A program made the translations under genes and the position numbers. Positions 16,628 to 25,232 of a stretch of DNA of 64,000 nucleotides are shown here, one piece after another (position 1 is the stretch's first letter; each line of letters starts with the position of its first letter). A model generated the notes under the pieces. The model had not been told where the DNA came from. It did no database searches and saw only the letters and a list, made by a program, of their open reading frames with translations. This stretch comes from Sphingobacteriaceae bacterium (GTDB lineage Bacteria > Bacteroidota > Bacteroidia > Sphingobacteriales > Sphingobacteriaceae), in assembly GCA_017745075.1 (NCBI GenBank), contig JAGIAD010000006.1, positions 186,001 through 250,000 of the forward strand, given 5' to 3'.

Positions 16628-18433
16628 ATGGAAAACAAACTTATCGTAGAAATTAGTATTGAAGGTGCCACAATAGCCCATTTTGCATCTTTTAATCTGC
16701 TACAGGCCTTCAATCAGCATCATTATTTCGAACTGCATTTCAACCACGACCAACTGGGCGCCCCGGGTTTAATCAGTTTAGACGATAGCCGCGATTTCGT
16801 GGGCAAAACCTTAACTGCTTCTTTTGGCCATTCGCTTGAAAATATGCAGCATTTTTCAGGCCTGGTAACAAAAGTAGAACTCTCACAAAGCCATGGCTAT
16901 CACGGCGTACTTGTGGTAAGTGGCTATAGTCCAACAATATTAATAGACCGTGGACCTGATTTGGGTTCTTATCTTGATAAAGATCTTGACACCATTGTTA
17001 AACTTGCCACTAAAGATACACCTGCTAACGACCTTGCCATTGTAAGCAATGCCTCAAGAAAATCGGCTATCGATTACCTTATCCAATATCGCGAAAGCGA
17101 TTTTGAGTTTCTTAACCGCTTATCGGGCGAATATCACGAGTGGTTTTACTATGACGGGAAACAGCTCAATTTTGGTAAACCCGATAAACAAAAAGAAGTA
17201 TCGCTTTTTTACGGACGCGATGTGTTCAACCTGCAATACGCCATGGAAGTTTCGCCCATCAAATACAAACGTTTTGCCTATAACCCTAAGCAGGATGAAA
17301 TGCTGCAAAGTGAAAGTACGGGCAAAGCCGATGGAAATCCCGATCTGGCACATGCCATCAAGGCATCGAACACCATGTACAGTAAAACATTTAATCAGCC
17401 ATCCTTAATCAGGGTTGATAATGGCAACGATATTAAAAGTCATGTAGAAAACGAAGAAAAGGCACATATCAGTGAGCTGTTAAAAATTAATGCCAGTGGC
17501 GATAATGCTCAGCTTAGTATTGGCAGCATTGCCGAAATTACCATGAGCATAAGGAAAGAGCTCGCCTTTGCTACTGAAAGTCTTGGAAAATTCCTTATTA
17601 CCAATATTAACCATCAGATAGACGGAACAGGTAAATACAGCAATACTTTTGAAGGTTTGGTGGCTACTACCGAGCGTATAATGGTTAAAAATTACCAAAA
17701 ACCACAATCTGACATGCAGCTCGCCGATGTGATCGATAATGATGATCCACAAGGGCAGGGCAGGGTGAAGGTTAAATTTAAATGGGAATGCCAGACAAAT
17801 GACCCTACCGAATGGTTAAGGGTAATGAGTCCGAATGCAGGTAGCGGCGATACGGGAAAAAACAGGGGCTTTCATGTCATTCCCGAAAAAGGCGACCAGG
17901 TGGTAATCGCTTTCGAAGAAGGGAATGTGGCCAGGCCGGTGGTAATGGGCAGTGTGTATCACGGTAAAAGTGGGGATAGTAGCGGGTTTAAAAACAGCAA
18001 TACCAAAGGACTCACTTCCAGAAAAGGAAGCAGTTTAAGTTTTGATGACCTTAACCATGCATTAAATCTTGGTACCAACGCAGCAAATTTTGTAAAAATA
18101 GAGAACGGTCCGGGATTGATTACGGCCCAATCTGCAGAAACGATCGTGATTAAGACCGGGCAGAGCAGCATTACATTAAAGAAAGACGGAACGATTGATA
18201 TTATCGGTAAGGTGATCAACATTCAGGGTACCCAGGTAATTAATGCAAATGCAGGCGAGAAACCTGGCAATGCTGTAAATATTGGTAAAAATGCTACCAC
18301 TGCGGTAACCATTGATACAAAAAACATCGATTCCAAAGCGAGCAATGGTATTACCGTTAACTCTCAAACCACTATTTCACAAACCTCAACAGGCGTACAC
18401 ACCATTACCGGTAGCCAGGTAGATATTAATTAA
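16628..18433 (+). CDS. Type VI secretion VgrG/TssI spike protein
   Basis: Trimeric needle-tip protein of contractile secretion systems, 601 residues. Residues 1-355 correspond to the gp27-like base (for example IDYLIQYRESDFEFLNRL at 148-165, the classic VgrG motif). Residues 363-447 are the gp5-like OB-fold: ADVIDNDDPQGQGRVKVKF, TEWLRVMSP, PEKGDQVVIAFEEGN and RPVVMGSVYHGK. The tail after 450 is a repetitive beta-strand region (VINIQGTQVINANAG, ITVNSQTTISQTSTGVHTI) that should form the spike needle; no extra enzymatic domain is fused to it. It is the hub of a tight gene run. Bacteroidota use the T6SS subtype iii; the core genes are not in this window. A contractile phage-like injection system is a less likely alternative. 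Confidence 0.9.
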   Translation: MENKLIVEISIEGATIAHFASFNLLQAFNQHHYFELHFNHDQLGAPGLISLDDSRDFVGKTLTASFGHSLENMQHFSGLVTKVELSQSHGYHGVLVVSGYSPTILIDRGPDLGSYLDKDLDTIVKLATKDTPANDLAIVSNASRKSAIDYLIQYRESDFEFLNRLSGEYHEWFYYDGKQLNFGKPDKQKEVSLFYGRDVFNLQYAMEVSPIKYKRFAYNPKQDEMLQSESTGKADGNPDLAHAIKASNTMYSKTFNQPSLIRVDNGNDIKSHVENEEKAHISELLKINASGDNAQLSIGSIAEITMSIRKELAFATESLGKFLITNINHQIDGTGKYSNTFEGLVATTERIMVKNYQKPQSDMQLADVIDNDDPQGQGRVKVKFKWECQTNDPTEWLRVMSPNAGSGDTGKNRGFHVIPEKGDQVVIAFEEGNVARPVVMGSVYHGKSGDSSGFKNSNTKGLTSRKGSSLSFDDLNHALNLGTNAANFVKIENGPGLITAQSAETIVIKTGQSSITLKKDGTIDIIGKVINIQGTQVINANAGEKPGNAVNIGKNATTAVTIDTKNIDSKASNGITVNSQTTISQTSTGVHTITGSQVDIN

Positions 18434-18435
18434 TT

Positions 18436-19386
18436 ATGAGCAGATTTAAATTTTTTGAAGAAGAAGACGGTAAGAGCAATATTCAAGTACCTGAAGTAGT
18501 GGCAAAAGTTGAACTCAGGGATGAAAAACAAGCCAACTGCTACGCAAAAAGATATAGATACCGTATCGAGCAGACGTTGATCATGAAAATGAATGGGATG
18601 ATTGTAAGTCATGGTTTAACCAAGCAGGAATATCTGATGCAGAAGAATTTTGAAGGAGAGAAGCTAAAGTCGTTAGGGTTTGAGTTGGTTGAAAACGTAT
18701 TGCAATTTAATCCAAAGCAGCTTGAAACCGGTATCGAACTTATTTGTGAGTTAGATAAAATTAAGTCGCTCGTAGATATTGTGCCAAATGTGGAAACAGG
18801 TAAAATGACCGCTATTGCCAATAAAAATAAAGCTGTACAGGCCTGGAAGGCGTATAAAGAAGTGATTGCGCAGAAATTCAGCTTTGTGAAGAGTCAACAG
18901 GAAAAAGAAAGTATAGCTTCATTGGTTGAATTGATGGAAAATCAGCTTAATAATGATATGCTTTTATTAGGTGATTATGAATCGAGGATTTTTTATGATT
19001 TGATTTTTGATAAATATTTGCTCGGAAAAAACAATTTTGATCCATTTGAAAAAAACTATTTAAGCAATCTTTTTCCACAGGCGCTAGTTTTACTGAAGGT
19101 TGCGCCTATTGTAAAACAAAAAAACGAAACCTCCGTTAACGTAAAACAGGTTGGGGTATTGGATAAGGAAAGTGTTGATACTGGTGGGTTTACCAATTTT
19201 TATAATGATAATTACAAACCACAGGTTGGTTACAGTTTTTCAACCTATAATTATTCCATCCTCAGTAATTACGAATACGATATAGTTGATCATGTAATTA
19301 ATGAAGCCGATGTGACGATAACTGAAGAAGTTAAAAACAATATAGAGGTTATAATCGATTATCGTTTAAAAAGAATTGAATTATGA
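18436..19386 (+). CDS. Unknown VgrG-linked protein, possible effector adaptor
   Basis: A 316-residue soluble protein without signal peptide or membrane helix, and no family I recognise. The N-terminal 30 residues are acidic (FKFFEEEDG), the middle is helical and Lys/Glu-rich, and the end has a string of beta strands (DVTITEEVKNNIEVIIDYR). It starts 2 bp after the vgrG stop and overlaps the next gene by an ATGA, so it is translationally coupled to both. Its place between the spike and a PAAR-like protein suggests an adaptor or chaperone that loads the effector, but nothing in the sequence proves this. From this gene to 21224 the DNA looks visibly richer in A and T than vgrG, consistent with a variable cargo segment. 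Confidence 0.7.
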   Translation: MSRFKFFEEEDGKSNIQVPEVVAKVELRDEKQANCYAKRYRYRIEQTLIMKMNGMIVSHGLTKQEYLMQKNFEGEKLKSLGFELVENVLQFNPKQLETGIELICELDKIKSLVDIVPNVETGKMTAIANKNKAVQAWKAYKEVIAQKFSFVKSQQEKESIASLVELMENQLNNDMLLLGDYESRIFYDLIFDKYLLGKNNFDPFEKNYLSNLFPQALVLLKVAPIVKQKNETSVNVKQVGVLDKESVDTGGFTNFYNDNYKPQVGYSFSTYNYSILSNYEYDIVDHVINEADVTITEEVKNNIEVIIDYRLKRIEL

Positions 19387-20591
19387 GTAAATCATATATA
19401 CCGAGAACCACATTAACTGTTTGTACCAATATGATGTTGCCCAATCCACAAAAATTGGCGCATGCACACGGTAGTACCGTTTTACATAAAAGTGCAAATA
19501 ATCAATTATTAAATATCGACGATAAAAAGTTGATTGATGCTTTTAAATGTAAGAACCCGATGAAATTCTGGCAAGGATTGGGATCAATGCTGATGGGAGT
19601 TGCTGTAGGAATCCTGATCGGTGCAGCGATAGTAGCATCGGGAGGTACAGCATTGCTGATTGTGGCAGCTGTGGTTGCTGTTGGTGGTGCTTCCTGTATA
19701 GTTGCTGGTGATTTAGTGTCACATGATTGCGATGCTACCAAACAGGGAAATTGGCAGCTGTATCATAAAACAGTTTATATTGATAAAAAAAATGCCCTGT
19801 TGCAAACATCCATATTAAGTTGTAGTCAGGGTGGCATGGTTTCTATAGTTCCCGATCCAGTAACTGCAGCTAGTATTGCCAGTATTTATGCAAAAAATAA
19901 TACAAAAGAGGTTTCTACACACAATGGAAGTCAGATGTTGCAAGGGATGATTACTGGTGTTACCACATTGGGTAGTATACCAGCAGCTATAATATCAACT
20001 GTATTGGGTGGTGGATTTTATATAAAAGGGGAAAATGAATCACAGGATGCGCAGCAAAAGGTATTGACCAATGCTATTAGTAATCAAAATGCATCTTTAC
20101 CAGAAAGGACATTGTCAGGGGATGCCGAGGGTACATTAAAGCAGGAAGCTGTCAATCAACCTGCAGGAATTGCAACTGCTACAACTGAAGAAATACTTGA
20201 TTTAAAAAAAGCTCGTAACACTCCAGAAGCATTGAGCCAGCAAAGGCAGGCTGCCCATTTTGAAAGACAGGCAGCTCAGCAGGAAGCCAGGGCGGCGCGT
20301 TTAGCGCAAAATGGGGCTACAGAGCAGGCAGAAATTGTAGCTCGCAGGGCAGCTAATTCTCGCTTAGCGGGTGATATTGCCACACGTTCTCAACCTAAAT
20401 TTAAATGGACCAAATGGGGGGTAGGTATAGGCGTAGGGATAGCTGGAGCGGTAGTTAATTTTTTTATCGAAAATGCTGCTAATCAAAAAGAGGATGAGGT
20501 ATTTAATAATGTTGTTAGAGAATTCGTTGCTACTAAAGAAAGAAATGAAAGTAGTATTCAAGGTGTAAACATTGTAGGAGATAATAATTAG
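19383..20591 (+). CDS. PAAR-like (DUF4280-type) protein with hydrophobic segments, candidate T6SS effector
   Basis: A 402-residue protein with no signal peptide. The N-terminal part begins SYIPRTTLTVCTNMM, and residues 142-157 (TSILSCSQGGMVSIVP) resemble the Cys-x-x-GG segment of DUF4280 PAAR-like tip proteins of Bacteroidota T6SS. Between these lies a Gly/Ala-rich hydrophobic block (66-110), with further hydrophobic blocks at 188-212 and 344-362. Residues 270-335 are a long Ala/Gln/Arg-rich helix, probably a coiled coil. The layout suggests a tip protein fused to a membrane-inserting, perhaps pore-forming, cargo. The ATG overlaps the previous stop (ATGA). The domain match is by eye and moderate; the toxin role is inferred from layout and neighbours. 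Confidence 0.6.
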   Translation: MSKSYIPRTTLTVCTNMMLPNPQKLAHAHGSTVLHKSANNQLLNIDDKKLIDAFKCKNPMKFWQGLGSMLMGVAVGILIGAAIVASGGTALLIVAAVVAVGGASCIVAGDLVSHDCDATKQGNWQLYHKTVYIDKKNALLQTSILSCSQGGMVSIVPDPVTAASIASIYAKNNTKEVSTHNGSQMLQGMITGVTTLGSIPAAIISTVLGGGFYIKGENESQDAQQKVLTNAISNQNASLPERTLSGDAEGTLKQEAVNQPAGIATATTEEILDLKKARNTPEALSQQRQAAHFERQAAQQEARAARLAQNGATEQAEIVARRAANSRLAGDIATRSQPKFKWTKWGVGIGVGIAGAVVNFFIENAANQKEDEVFNNVVREFVATKERNESSIQGVNIVGDNN

Positions 20592-20597
20592 ATATTC

Positions 20598-21224
20598 ATG
20601 AGATTGTTCAAAAATATGAGTGGATTCATAGGGTATTTAATTGGTGCTGCAATAGTTTTGCCATTAATCATTATTGTTTGGAATAAATATTTTCTGAAAG
20701 AAAATAACAACGCAGAATTATTTGTTAAGCCCTATACAGTTAACTTAGTAGAAATAAGTACCCATATTCCTGATATGAAAGGGTTGCCTGTGGGTGAATA
20801 TCCGTATGAGGAAAAATTAGTAAATACCAAGATAGCAACAAAAAATATGGGTAGGGATGCAAGCAACCGTTCGAGATATGCATTTAAAGATATATATGAT
20901 AATGTGCTAAAAAAAAATATACGTATCGTAATGTTTGATATTAATCGTTCTTTTTGGTACAAAATTGGAGATTCTACAGTAATAATGAAGGTGAACAAAG
21001 ATGATTTAAACAATCCAAAATATGGTACAAAAGAAAAACCCCTAATATGTTTTAGCTTAAAAAGTGCACATAGTTCTTTAACAGCTATAGGTAATAATGT
21101 TGAAGATAACGGTAAAATTTATAAAATTGATACCTCGCCAGAGCAATTCGAATATAATGTTTACATGTATCTTACTTATGTAATGCCAAAAGCGGAATTC
21201 AAAGAGCGCTTTGAAAAGAAATAA
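20598..21224 (+). CDS. Membrane-anchored unknown protein, candidate immunity to the PAAR-like effector
   Basis: A 208-residue protein with one hydrophobic helix at residues 13-31 (YLIGAAIVLPLIIIVW) and an otherwise soluble, Lys/Asn-rich domain that should face the periplasm. No family is recognised. It begins 6 bp after the PAAR-like gene and is the last gene of the run. It is very AT-rich, as is common for immunity genes. Location, size and topology suit an immunity protein against a membrane-acting effector. This is inferred, not shown; an accessory assembly factor remains possible. No clear terminator hairpin follows. Confidence 0.55.
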   Translation: MRLFKNMSGFIGYLIGAAIVLPLIIIVWNKYFLKENNNAELFVKPYTVNLVEISTHIPDMKGLPVGEYPYEEKLVNTKIATKNMGRDASNRSRYAFKDIYDNVLKKNIRIVMFDINRSFWYKIGDSTVIMKVNKDDLNNPKYGTKEKPLICFSLKSAHSSLTAIGNNVEDNGKIYKIDTSPEQFEYNVYMYLTYVMPKAEFKERFEKK

Positions 21225-21284
21225 ATAAACTGCCTCCAAATATGATCATTTTAAAAAAGTAAAACGTATCTTTTATAAACTTGT

Positions 21285-21365
21285 TCACCCTAACCCCTAA
21301 TTGTATGCTCAATCTCACATCTCCTGCCTAATATCTCAAATCTAACTCTACGTCTCGTTCAAAAA
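21285..21365. repeat. Phrase-like intergenic tract upstream of the YhcC-type gene
   Basis: Contains CTCAATCTCACATCTCCTG and ATATCTCAAATCTAACTC, the same word family as upstream of guaA (2134-2168). Confidence 0.5.
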
Positions 21366-21368
21366 CTG

Positions 21369-21376
21369 TATTTTTG
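21369..21376 (+). promoter_or_regulatory. Bacteroidota -7 box of the radical SAM gene (TATTTTTG)
   Basis: TATTTTTG matches TAnnTTTG and ends 6 nt before the ATG at 21383. The mRNA is expected to start at or within a few bases of the start codon. The same sequence and spacing are seen before recN. Confidence 0.55.
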
Positions 21377-21382
21377 CAAATA

Positions 21383-22330
21383 ATGGGAACACAGGTAGAT
21401 TCAGGTATAAAAGGATATAAAAATTACGGCACGTATCTGCGCGAAAAATATAAAGGGCAGCGTGTATTTAAAGTAATTGTTGATGGCGGTTTTACCTGCC
21501 CTAACCGCGATGGCAGCAAGGGGTATGGTGGTTGCACTTATTGTAATGTCGATTCTTTTACGCCAGAGCCTTCACGAAAAAACCCTAACATCAAAGATCA
21601 GCTCGAAGAAGGCATGTTAAGGGCCAAAACCTCTTACAAAGCCGATAAGTATATCGTATATTTTCAGCCTAATACCAATACTTATGCTCCTACACATTAT
21701 TTGAAGATGATGTATGATGAGGCCTTATCTGTAAACACCGAAGATATTGTGGGGTTTGCCGTGGGTACCCGACCTGATTGTATTGATGCAGAAAAGGTAG
21801 CTCTGTTGGAAAGTTATACCGATCGTTTTGATGTGGATCTCGAAATGGGAATGGAGTCAATTTACGATGAAACGCTCGATCAGATCAACAGGGGCTGTAG
21901 TCATGCTGAGTTCGTTGCTGCGGTTGAACTTTTAAAAGACAGCAAGCTCGATCTTTGTGTGCATACTATTTTTGGTTTTCCCTGGGAAACGAGGGAGCAA
22001 ATGCGGGGCTACATTCACGAGATTAACCGTTTTCCGCAGATCAAATTTGTAAAATTCCATCACCTCCATGTGGTAGAGGGCTCAATAATGGGTGCGAAAT
22101 ACAAAAAAGAGCCGTTTAAACTGTTTTCTTTAGAAGAATATACCGATCTGCTCTGCGAACTGATCCCATTGTTGCGCCCGGACATTGTAATACAACGGCT
22201 TTTTGGTATTTCAGACTGGGATTTATTAATTGCGCCTAACTGGGGGCTTAATAAATCGGCAATTCAAACCTATATGGATAAAGAAATCGAAAAAAGGGGT
22301 GTTGTTCAAGGTTCTGAATATTTTTATTAA
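21383..22330 (+). CDS. YhcC-type radical SAM protein (TIGR01212 family)
   Basis: A 315-residue radical S-adenosylmethionine enzyme. The cluster-binding cysteines are in FTCPNRDGSKGYGGCTYCN, the long-spaced C-x-C-x2-C arrangement of the YhcC/TIGR01212 family. Further family features are the start GTYLREKYKGQRVFKV, YFQPNTNTYAP, VGTRPDCID and the C-terminal HHLHVVEGS and IQRLFGISDWDLLIAPNWG. The family is related to Elp3-like enzymes, but its substrate is unknown. The start is ATG 21383 because the TTG at 21374 lies in the promoter box. Independent transcript with its own terminator. Confidence 0.9.
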   Translation: MGTQVDSGIKGYKNYGTYLREKYKGQRVFKVIVDGGFTCPNRDGSKGYGGCTYCNVDSFTPEPSRKNPNIKDQLEEGMLRAKTSYKADKYIVYFQPNTNTYAPTHYLKMMYDEALSVNTEDIVGFAVGTRPDCIDAEKVALLESYTDRFDVDLEMGMESIYDETLDQINRGCSHAEFVAAVELLKDSKLDLCVHTIFGFPWETREQMRGYIHEINRFPQIKFVKFHHLHVVEGSIMGAKYKKEPFKLFSLEEYTDLLCELIPLLRPDIVIQRLFGISDWDLLIAPNWGLNKSAIQTYMDKEIEKRGVVQGSEYFY

Positions 22331-22356
22331 AATACTTAGATTTTATATGATTTTTT

Positions 22357-22387
22357 GAAAAACCAGTGAATTTTCACTGGTTTTTCT
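22357..22387 (+). terminator. Terminator after the radical SAM gene
   Basis: GAAAAACCAGTGAA pairs with TTCACTGGTTTTTC; the run of T after the stem completes a typical intrinsic terminator, 26 nt after the stop. Confidence 0.8.
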
Positions 22388-22389
22388 GT

Positions 22390-22676
22390 TTTTTAGGTGT
22401 TTTTTTTAGTTATTATTGGTGTATTTTGTGTAAAATCTTGTAAAATGCATTAAATCAGATGTTTTATTTTTATTAAAAAGACGTATTAAAAACGTGTATT
22501 TTTTTTGTTATTTTCATTTTTAAGGTTAATTTTTTCTCTGTTTTATAAAAATAACTGTTTTTTGTTAAAATATTTCAATTTAATGGTGTAAAAATTACAA
22601 TATGTCGTATTTTTATAAAAATAAATAACCAAAAATCTCACTATTTAATTAATTCTAACAAATAAATCTAAAAACT
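22390..22676. other. Very AT-rich leader region upstream of the ammonium transporter
   Basis: About 290 bp made almost only of A and T with repeated TTTTT and AAAA runs, for example near 22495-22560. It should be strongly curved or easily melted and probably holds the promoter and nitrogen-responsive sites, but no operator could be named. No gene is visible. Confidence 0.4.
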
Positions 22677-24080
22677 ATGAGTAAATTCTCCTTTAAGCAG
22701 TTTGCGCCTTTCGTTATATTGATGGCGGTCGCAATTTTCGCTCTATTTATTCCTCTTCTTCCTAATTTTGATGAAGGAAAATACAGCGGTCCGGATATTG
22801 CCTTTATTTTAATTGCTGCCGCACTGGTATTTTTAATGACACCAGGCCTTGCATTCTTTTATGGTGGTATGGTTCACCGTAAAAATGTGTTATCTACCAT
22901 GATCAAAAGTGTGGTAGCTGCAGGGGTAATCACTGTTTTATGGACAGTTGTAGGTTTTAGTTTAGCTTTTGGCGATACTATTGGCGGATTTATCGGAAAT
23001 CCATCAACATTTTTGTTCTTTAAAGGGGTAAACTCAGGAGCACCTCATTTACAGGGAGGATCGGATCTAACTATTCCGCTTTCTTTATTTGCTGTGTTCC
23101 AGTTAATGTTCGCCATCATTACCCCAGGTTTAGTGGTGGGTGCTGTTGCAGAACGTATCCGTTTCACTTCTTACATTTTATTTATCGTTTTATTCGCAAT
23201 CTTCGTTTATTCGCCATTAGCACACTGGACATGGCATCCACAAGGTTTCTTGTTCAAAATGGGTGTGTTGGATTTTGCAGGAGGTACGGTAGTACACATT
23301 TCTGCTGGTATGGCAGCTTTGGCAGGAGCATTGGTTCTAAAACGCAGAAAATCGCACTTAGAACATAAAGAAGTTCCACCAGCCAATATTCCCTATGTTT
23401 TAATCGGTACAGGCTTACTGTGGTTCGGCTGGTTCGGTTTCAATGCAGGTTCTGCATTAAGCGCAGGTAGCTTAGCGGTTTCGGCATTCTTAACTACAAA
23501 TACGGCTGCTGGTGCTGCTGGTTTATCATGGATGTTCTTTGATGTGGCAAGAGGTAAAAAACCTTCAGTATTAGGTTTCTGTATCGGTGCCGTAGTGGGT
23601 TTAGTTGCCATTACACCAGGTGCAGGCTTTGTAAGCATTTCATCAAGCATTTTCATCGGCGCCATTGCTTCGGTTATTTCTAACCTGGTAGTTTCTTGGA
23701 AACAAAAAACCAGCTTGGATGATACTTTGGATGTTTTCCCTTGTCACGGTGTTGGCGGTATTGTTGGTATGTTATTAACAGGTGTATTCGCTACAAAAAC
23801 AGTTAATGCAGCTGGCGCCGATGGATTGTTCTATGGTAATGCCGAATTCTTTATCACCCAGTTGAAAGGTGCTTTAATTGTGATCGTTTTCAGCTTCGTG
23901 GTATCTTTCATTATTTTCAAACTGGTAAACTTGATCAATCCAATCAGGGTTTCAGAAGAAGAAGAAGAATTAGGATTAGATGCATCTCAACACGACGAGA
24001 AATACTCTCAAGGAACTTTATTGGTAGAAGAGAGAGCAATCTATATCGAAAAAAACAGTCCAATAACAGAACCTATTTAA
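22677..24080 (+). CDS. amt: Ammonium transporter
   Basis: A 467-residue Amt/MEP/Rh channel of the inner membrane that conducts ammonium into the cell. Eleven helices follow an N-terminal extra segment. Visible signatures are MTPGLAFFYGGMVHRKNVL (periplasmic entrance), FAGGTVVHISAG with the first pore His, and DVFPCHGVGGIVGMLLTG with the second pore His. The cytoplasmic tail is acidic (SEEEEELGLDASQHDEKYSQG) and may bind a PII regulator. Typically such genes pair with glnK; here the partner 38 bp downstream is an outer-membrane barrel instead. Confidence 0.96.
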   Translation: MSKFSFKQFAPFVILMAVAIFALFIPLLPNFDEGKYSGPDIAFILIAAALVFLMTPGLAFFYGGMVHRKNVLSTMIKSVVAAGVITVLWTVVGFSLAFGDTIGGFIGNPSTFLFFKGVNSGAPHLQGGSDLTIPLSLFAVFQLMFAIITPGLVVGAVAERIRFTSYILFIVLFAIFVYSPLAHWTWHPQGFLFKMGVLDFAGGTVVHISAGMAALAGALVLKRRKSHLEHKEVPPANIPYVLIGTGLLWFGWFGFNAGSALSAGSLAVSAFLTTNTAAGAAGLSWMFFDVARGKKPSVLGFCIGAVVGLVAITPGAGFVSISSSIFIGAIASVISNLVVSWKQKTSLDDTLDVFPCHGVGGIVGMLLTGVFATKTVNAAGADGLFYGNAEFFITQLKGALIVIVFSFVVSFIIFKLVNLINPIRVSEEEEELGLDASQHDEKYSQGTLLVEERAIYIEKNSPITEPI

Positions 24081-24118
24081 GGATTTTTAATAATATCTAA
24101 ACTCAATTCAGCTCAAAC

Positions 24119-25138
24119 ATGAAGAAACTTTTAACCGCTATTTTCGCAATGGCCAGCACTACGTGTGCCCTGGCGCAAGAGACCACCTCATCACCACTTG
24201 AAATTTCAGGTTCGGTTGATACTTATTTCAAATACGATTTTGCTAAGAAACCAACCAATATCACAACCTCGTTTGCCAGCGACCATAATTCGGTGTCGTT
24301 GGGTATGATTGATATTGCCTTGAAGAAAAAAACAGGCAAAGCTTCATTTGTTGGAGAATTGTCTTTCGGACCGAGAGGGCAATCTCAATCCATCCCTGAT
24401 GCTGCTGCCGGTGGTTCATCTTTCCATATCCAAAACTTATATGTGAATTATGATTTTACCGATCAGTTTTCGATGACAGCAGGTTATATGGGTACATTTA
24501 TAGGTTACGAGGTAATTTCGCCGGTAGGTAACTTCAACTATTCTACTTCGTACTTGTTTACCAACGGTCCTTTTCAGAATGCAGGTATCAAAGCAACTTA
24601 TAAATTCTCTGATAAAGTAAGTTTAATGGCCGGTGTATTTAACGATTGGAATGTTTACAGTGCAACACGTGGTGTGTCTTCAGTAGGCGGACAGTTAATG
24701 GTAGCACCAGTTGAAGGCTGGACCGCTTATCTTAACGTATTGTCGGGTGCTGGCGCCGGTGGTTATGGTACTATCGAAGATTTAACAACTTCGTACCAGA
24801 TTACAAAAGAATTTAAACTGGGTTTAAATGCTGCTAATTACGACATCGATAACGATGGCGGTGGTTATGCAGGTGCTGCGCTTTATCCTCAATATGCAGT
24901 TGCCGATGGAGTAATATTGGGTTTAAGGGGTGAGTACTTTAAGTTTAAAGATGTTGGCTCGGTTCAAGGTACGAAATATACTGCCGTAACCTTAACTGCA
25001 AACATTAAATCTGGTGGTTTAACTTTTATTCCGGAAGTTAGACTAGACCACAGCGGAGATAAACCGTTTTTTAACAAAAGCGGAGCAGCTGCGCCGAATG
25101 CAGGTCAGTTTTCTCTAGCTGCGGTTTACGCATTTTAA
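24119..25138 (+). CDS. Outer-membrane beta-barrel porin linked to amt (BBP2/OmpL-like)
   Basis: A 339-residue protein with a Sec signal peptide (MKKLLTAIFAMASTTCALAQ) and a barrel of alternating strands, such as LEISGSVDTYFKYDF, SFHIQNLYVNYDF and KVSLMAGVFNDWNVY, ending in a C-terminal aromatic (AAVYAF). This pattern fits the putative beta-barrel porin-2 family. It lies 38 bp after amt and shares its terminator, so the pair probably forms one unit in which the barrel passes ammonium or another small nitrogen source across the outer membrane. That role is inferred from gene order. Confidence 0.8.
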   Translation: MKKLLTAIFAMASTTCALAQETTSSPLEISGSVDTYFKYDFAKKPTNITTSFASDHNSVSLGMIDIALKKKTGKASFVGELSFGPRGQSQSIPDAAAGGSSFHIQNLYVNYDFTDQFSMTAGYMGTFIGYEVISPVGNFNYSTSYLFTNGPFQNAGIKATYKFSDKVSLMAGVFNDWNVYSATRGVSSVGGQLMVAPVEGWTAYLNVLSGAGAGGYGTIEDLTTSYQITKEFKLGLNAANYDIDNDGGGYAGAALYPQYAVADGVILGLRGEYFKFKDVGSVQGTKYTAVTLTANIKSGGLTFIPEVRLDHSGDKPFFNKSGAAAPNAGQFSLAAVYAF

Positions 25139-25159
25139 AGAATAAAATTTGCTAATATT

Positions 25160-25194
25160 AGCCGTCCTGGTATAAAATCCGGACGGCTTTTTTG
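25160..25194 (+). terminator. Terminator of the amt-porin unit
   Basis: AGCCGTCC pairs with GGACGGCT across a 13-nt loop and is followed by a T-tract, 21 nt after the porin stop. Confidence 0.85.
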
Positions 25195-25202
25195 TACCTT
25201 TA
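25195..25202 (+). promoter_or_regulatory. Probable -7 box of the DUF4468 gene (TACCTTTA)
   Basis: TACCTTTA differs from TAnnTTTG at the last base. It directly follows the amt terminator and lies 30 nt before the next ATG. Confidence 0.4.
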
Positions 25203-25232
25203 AATATTCGGTTAGTACATTAATCCATTCTG

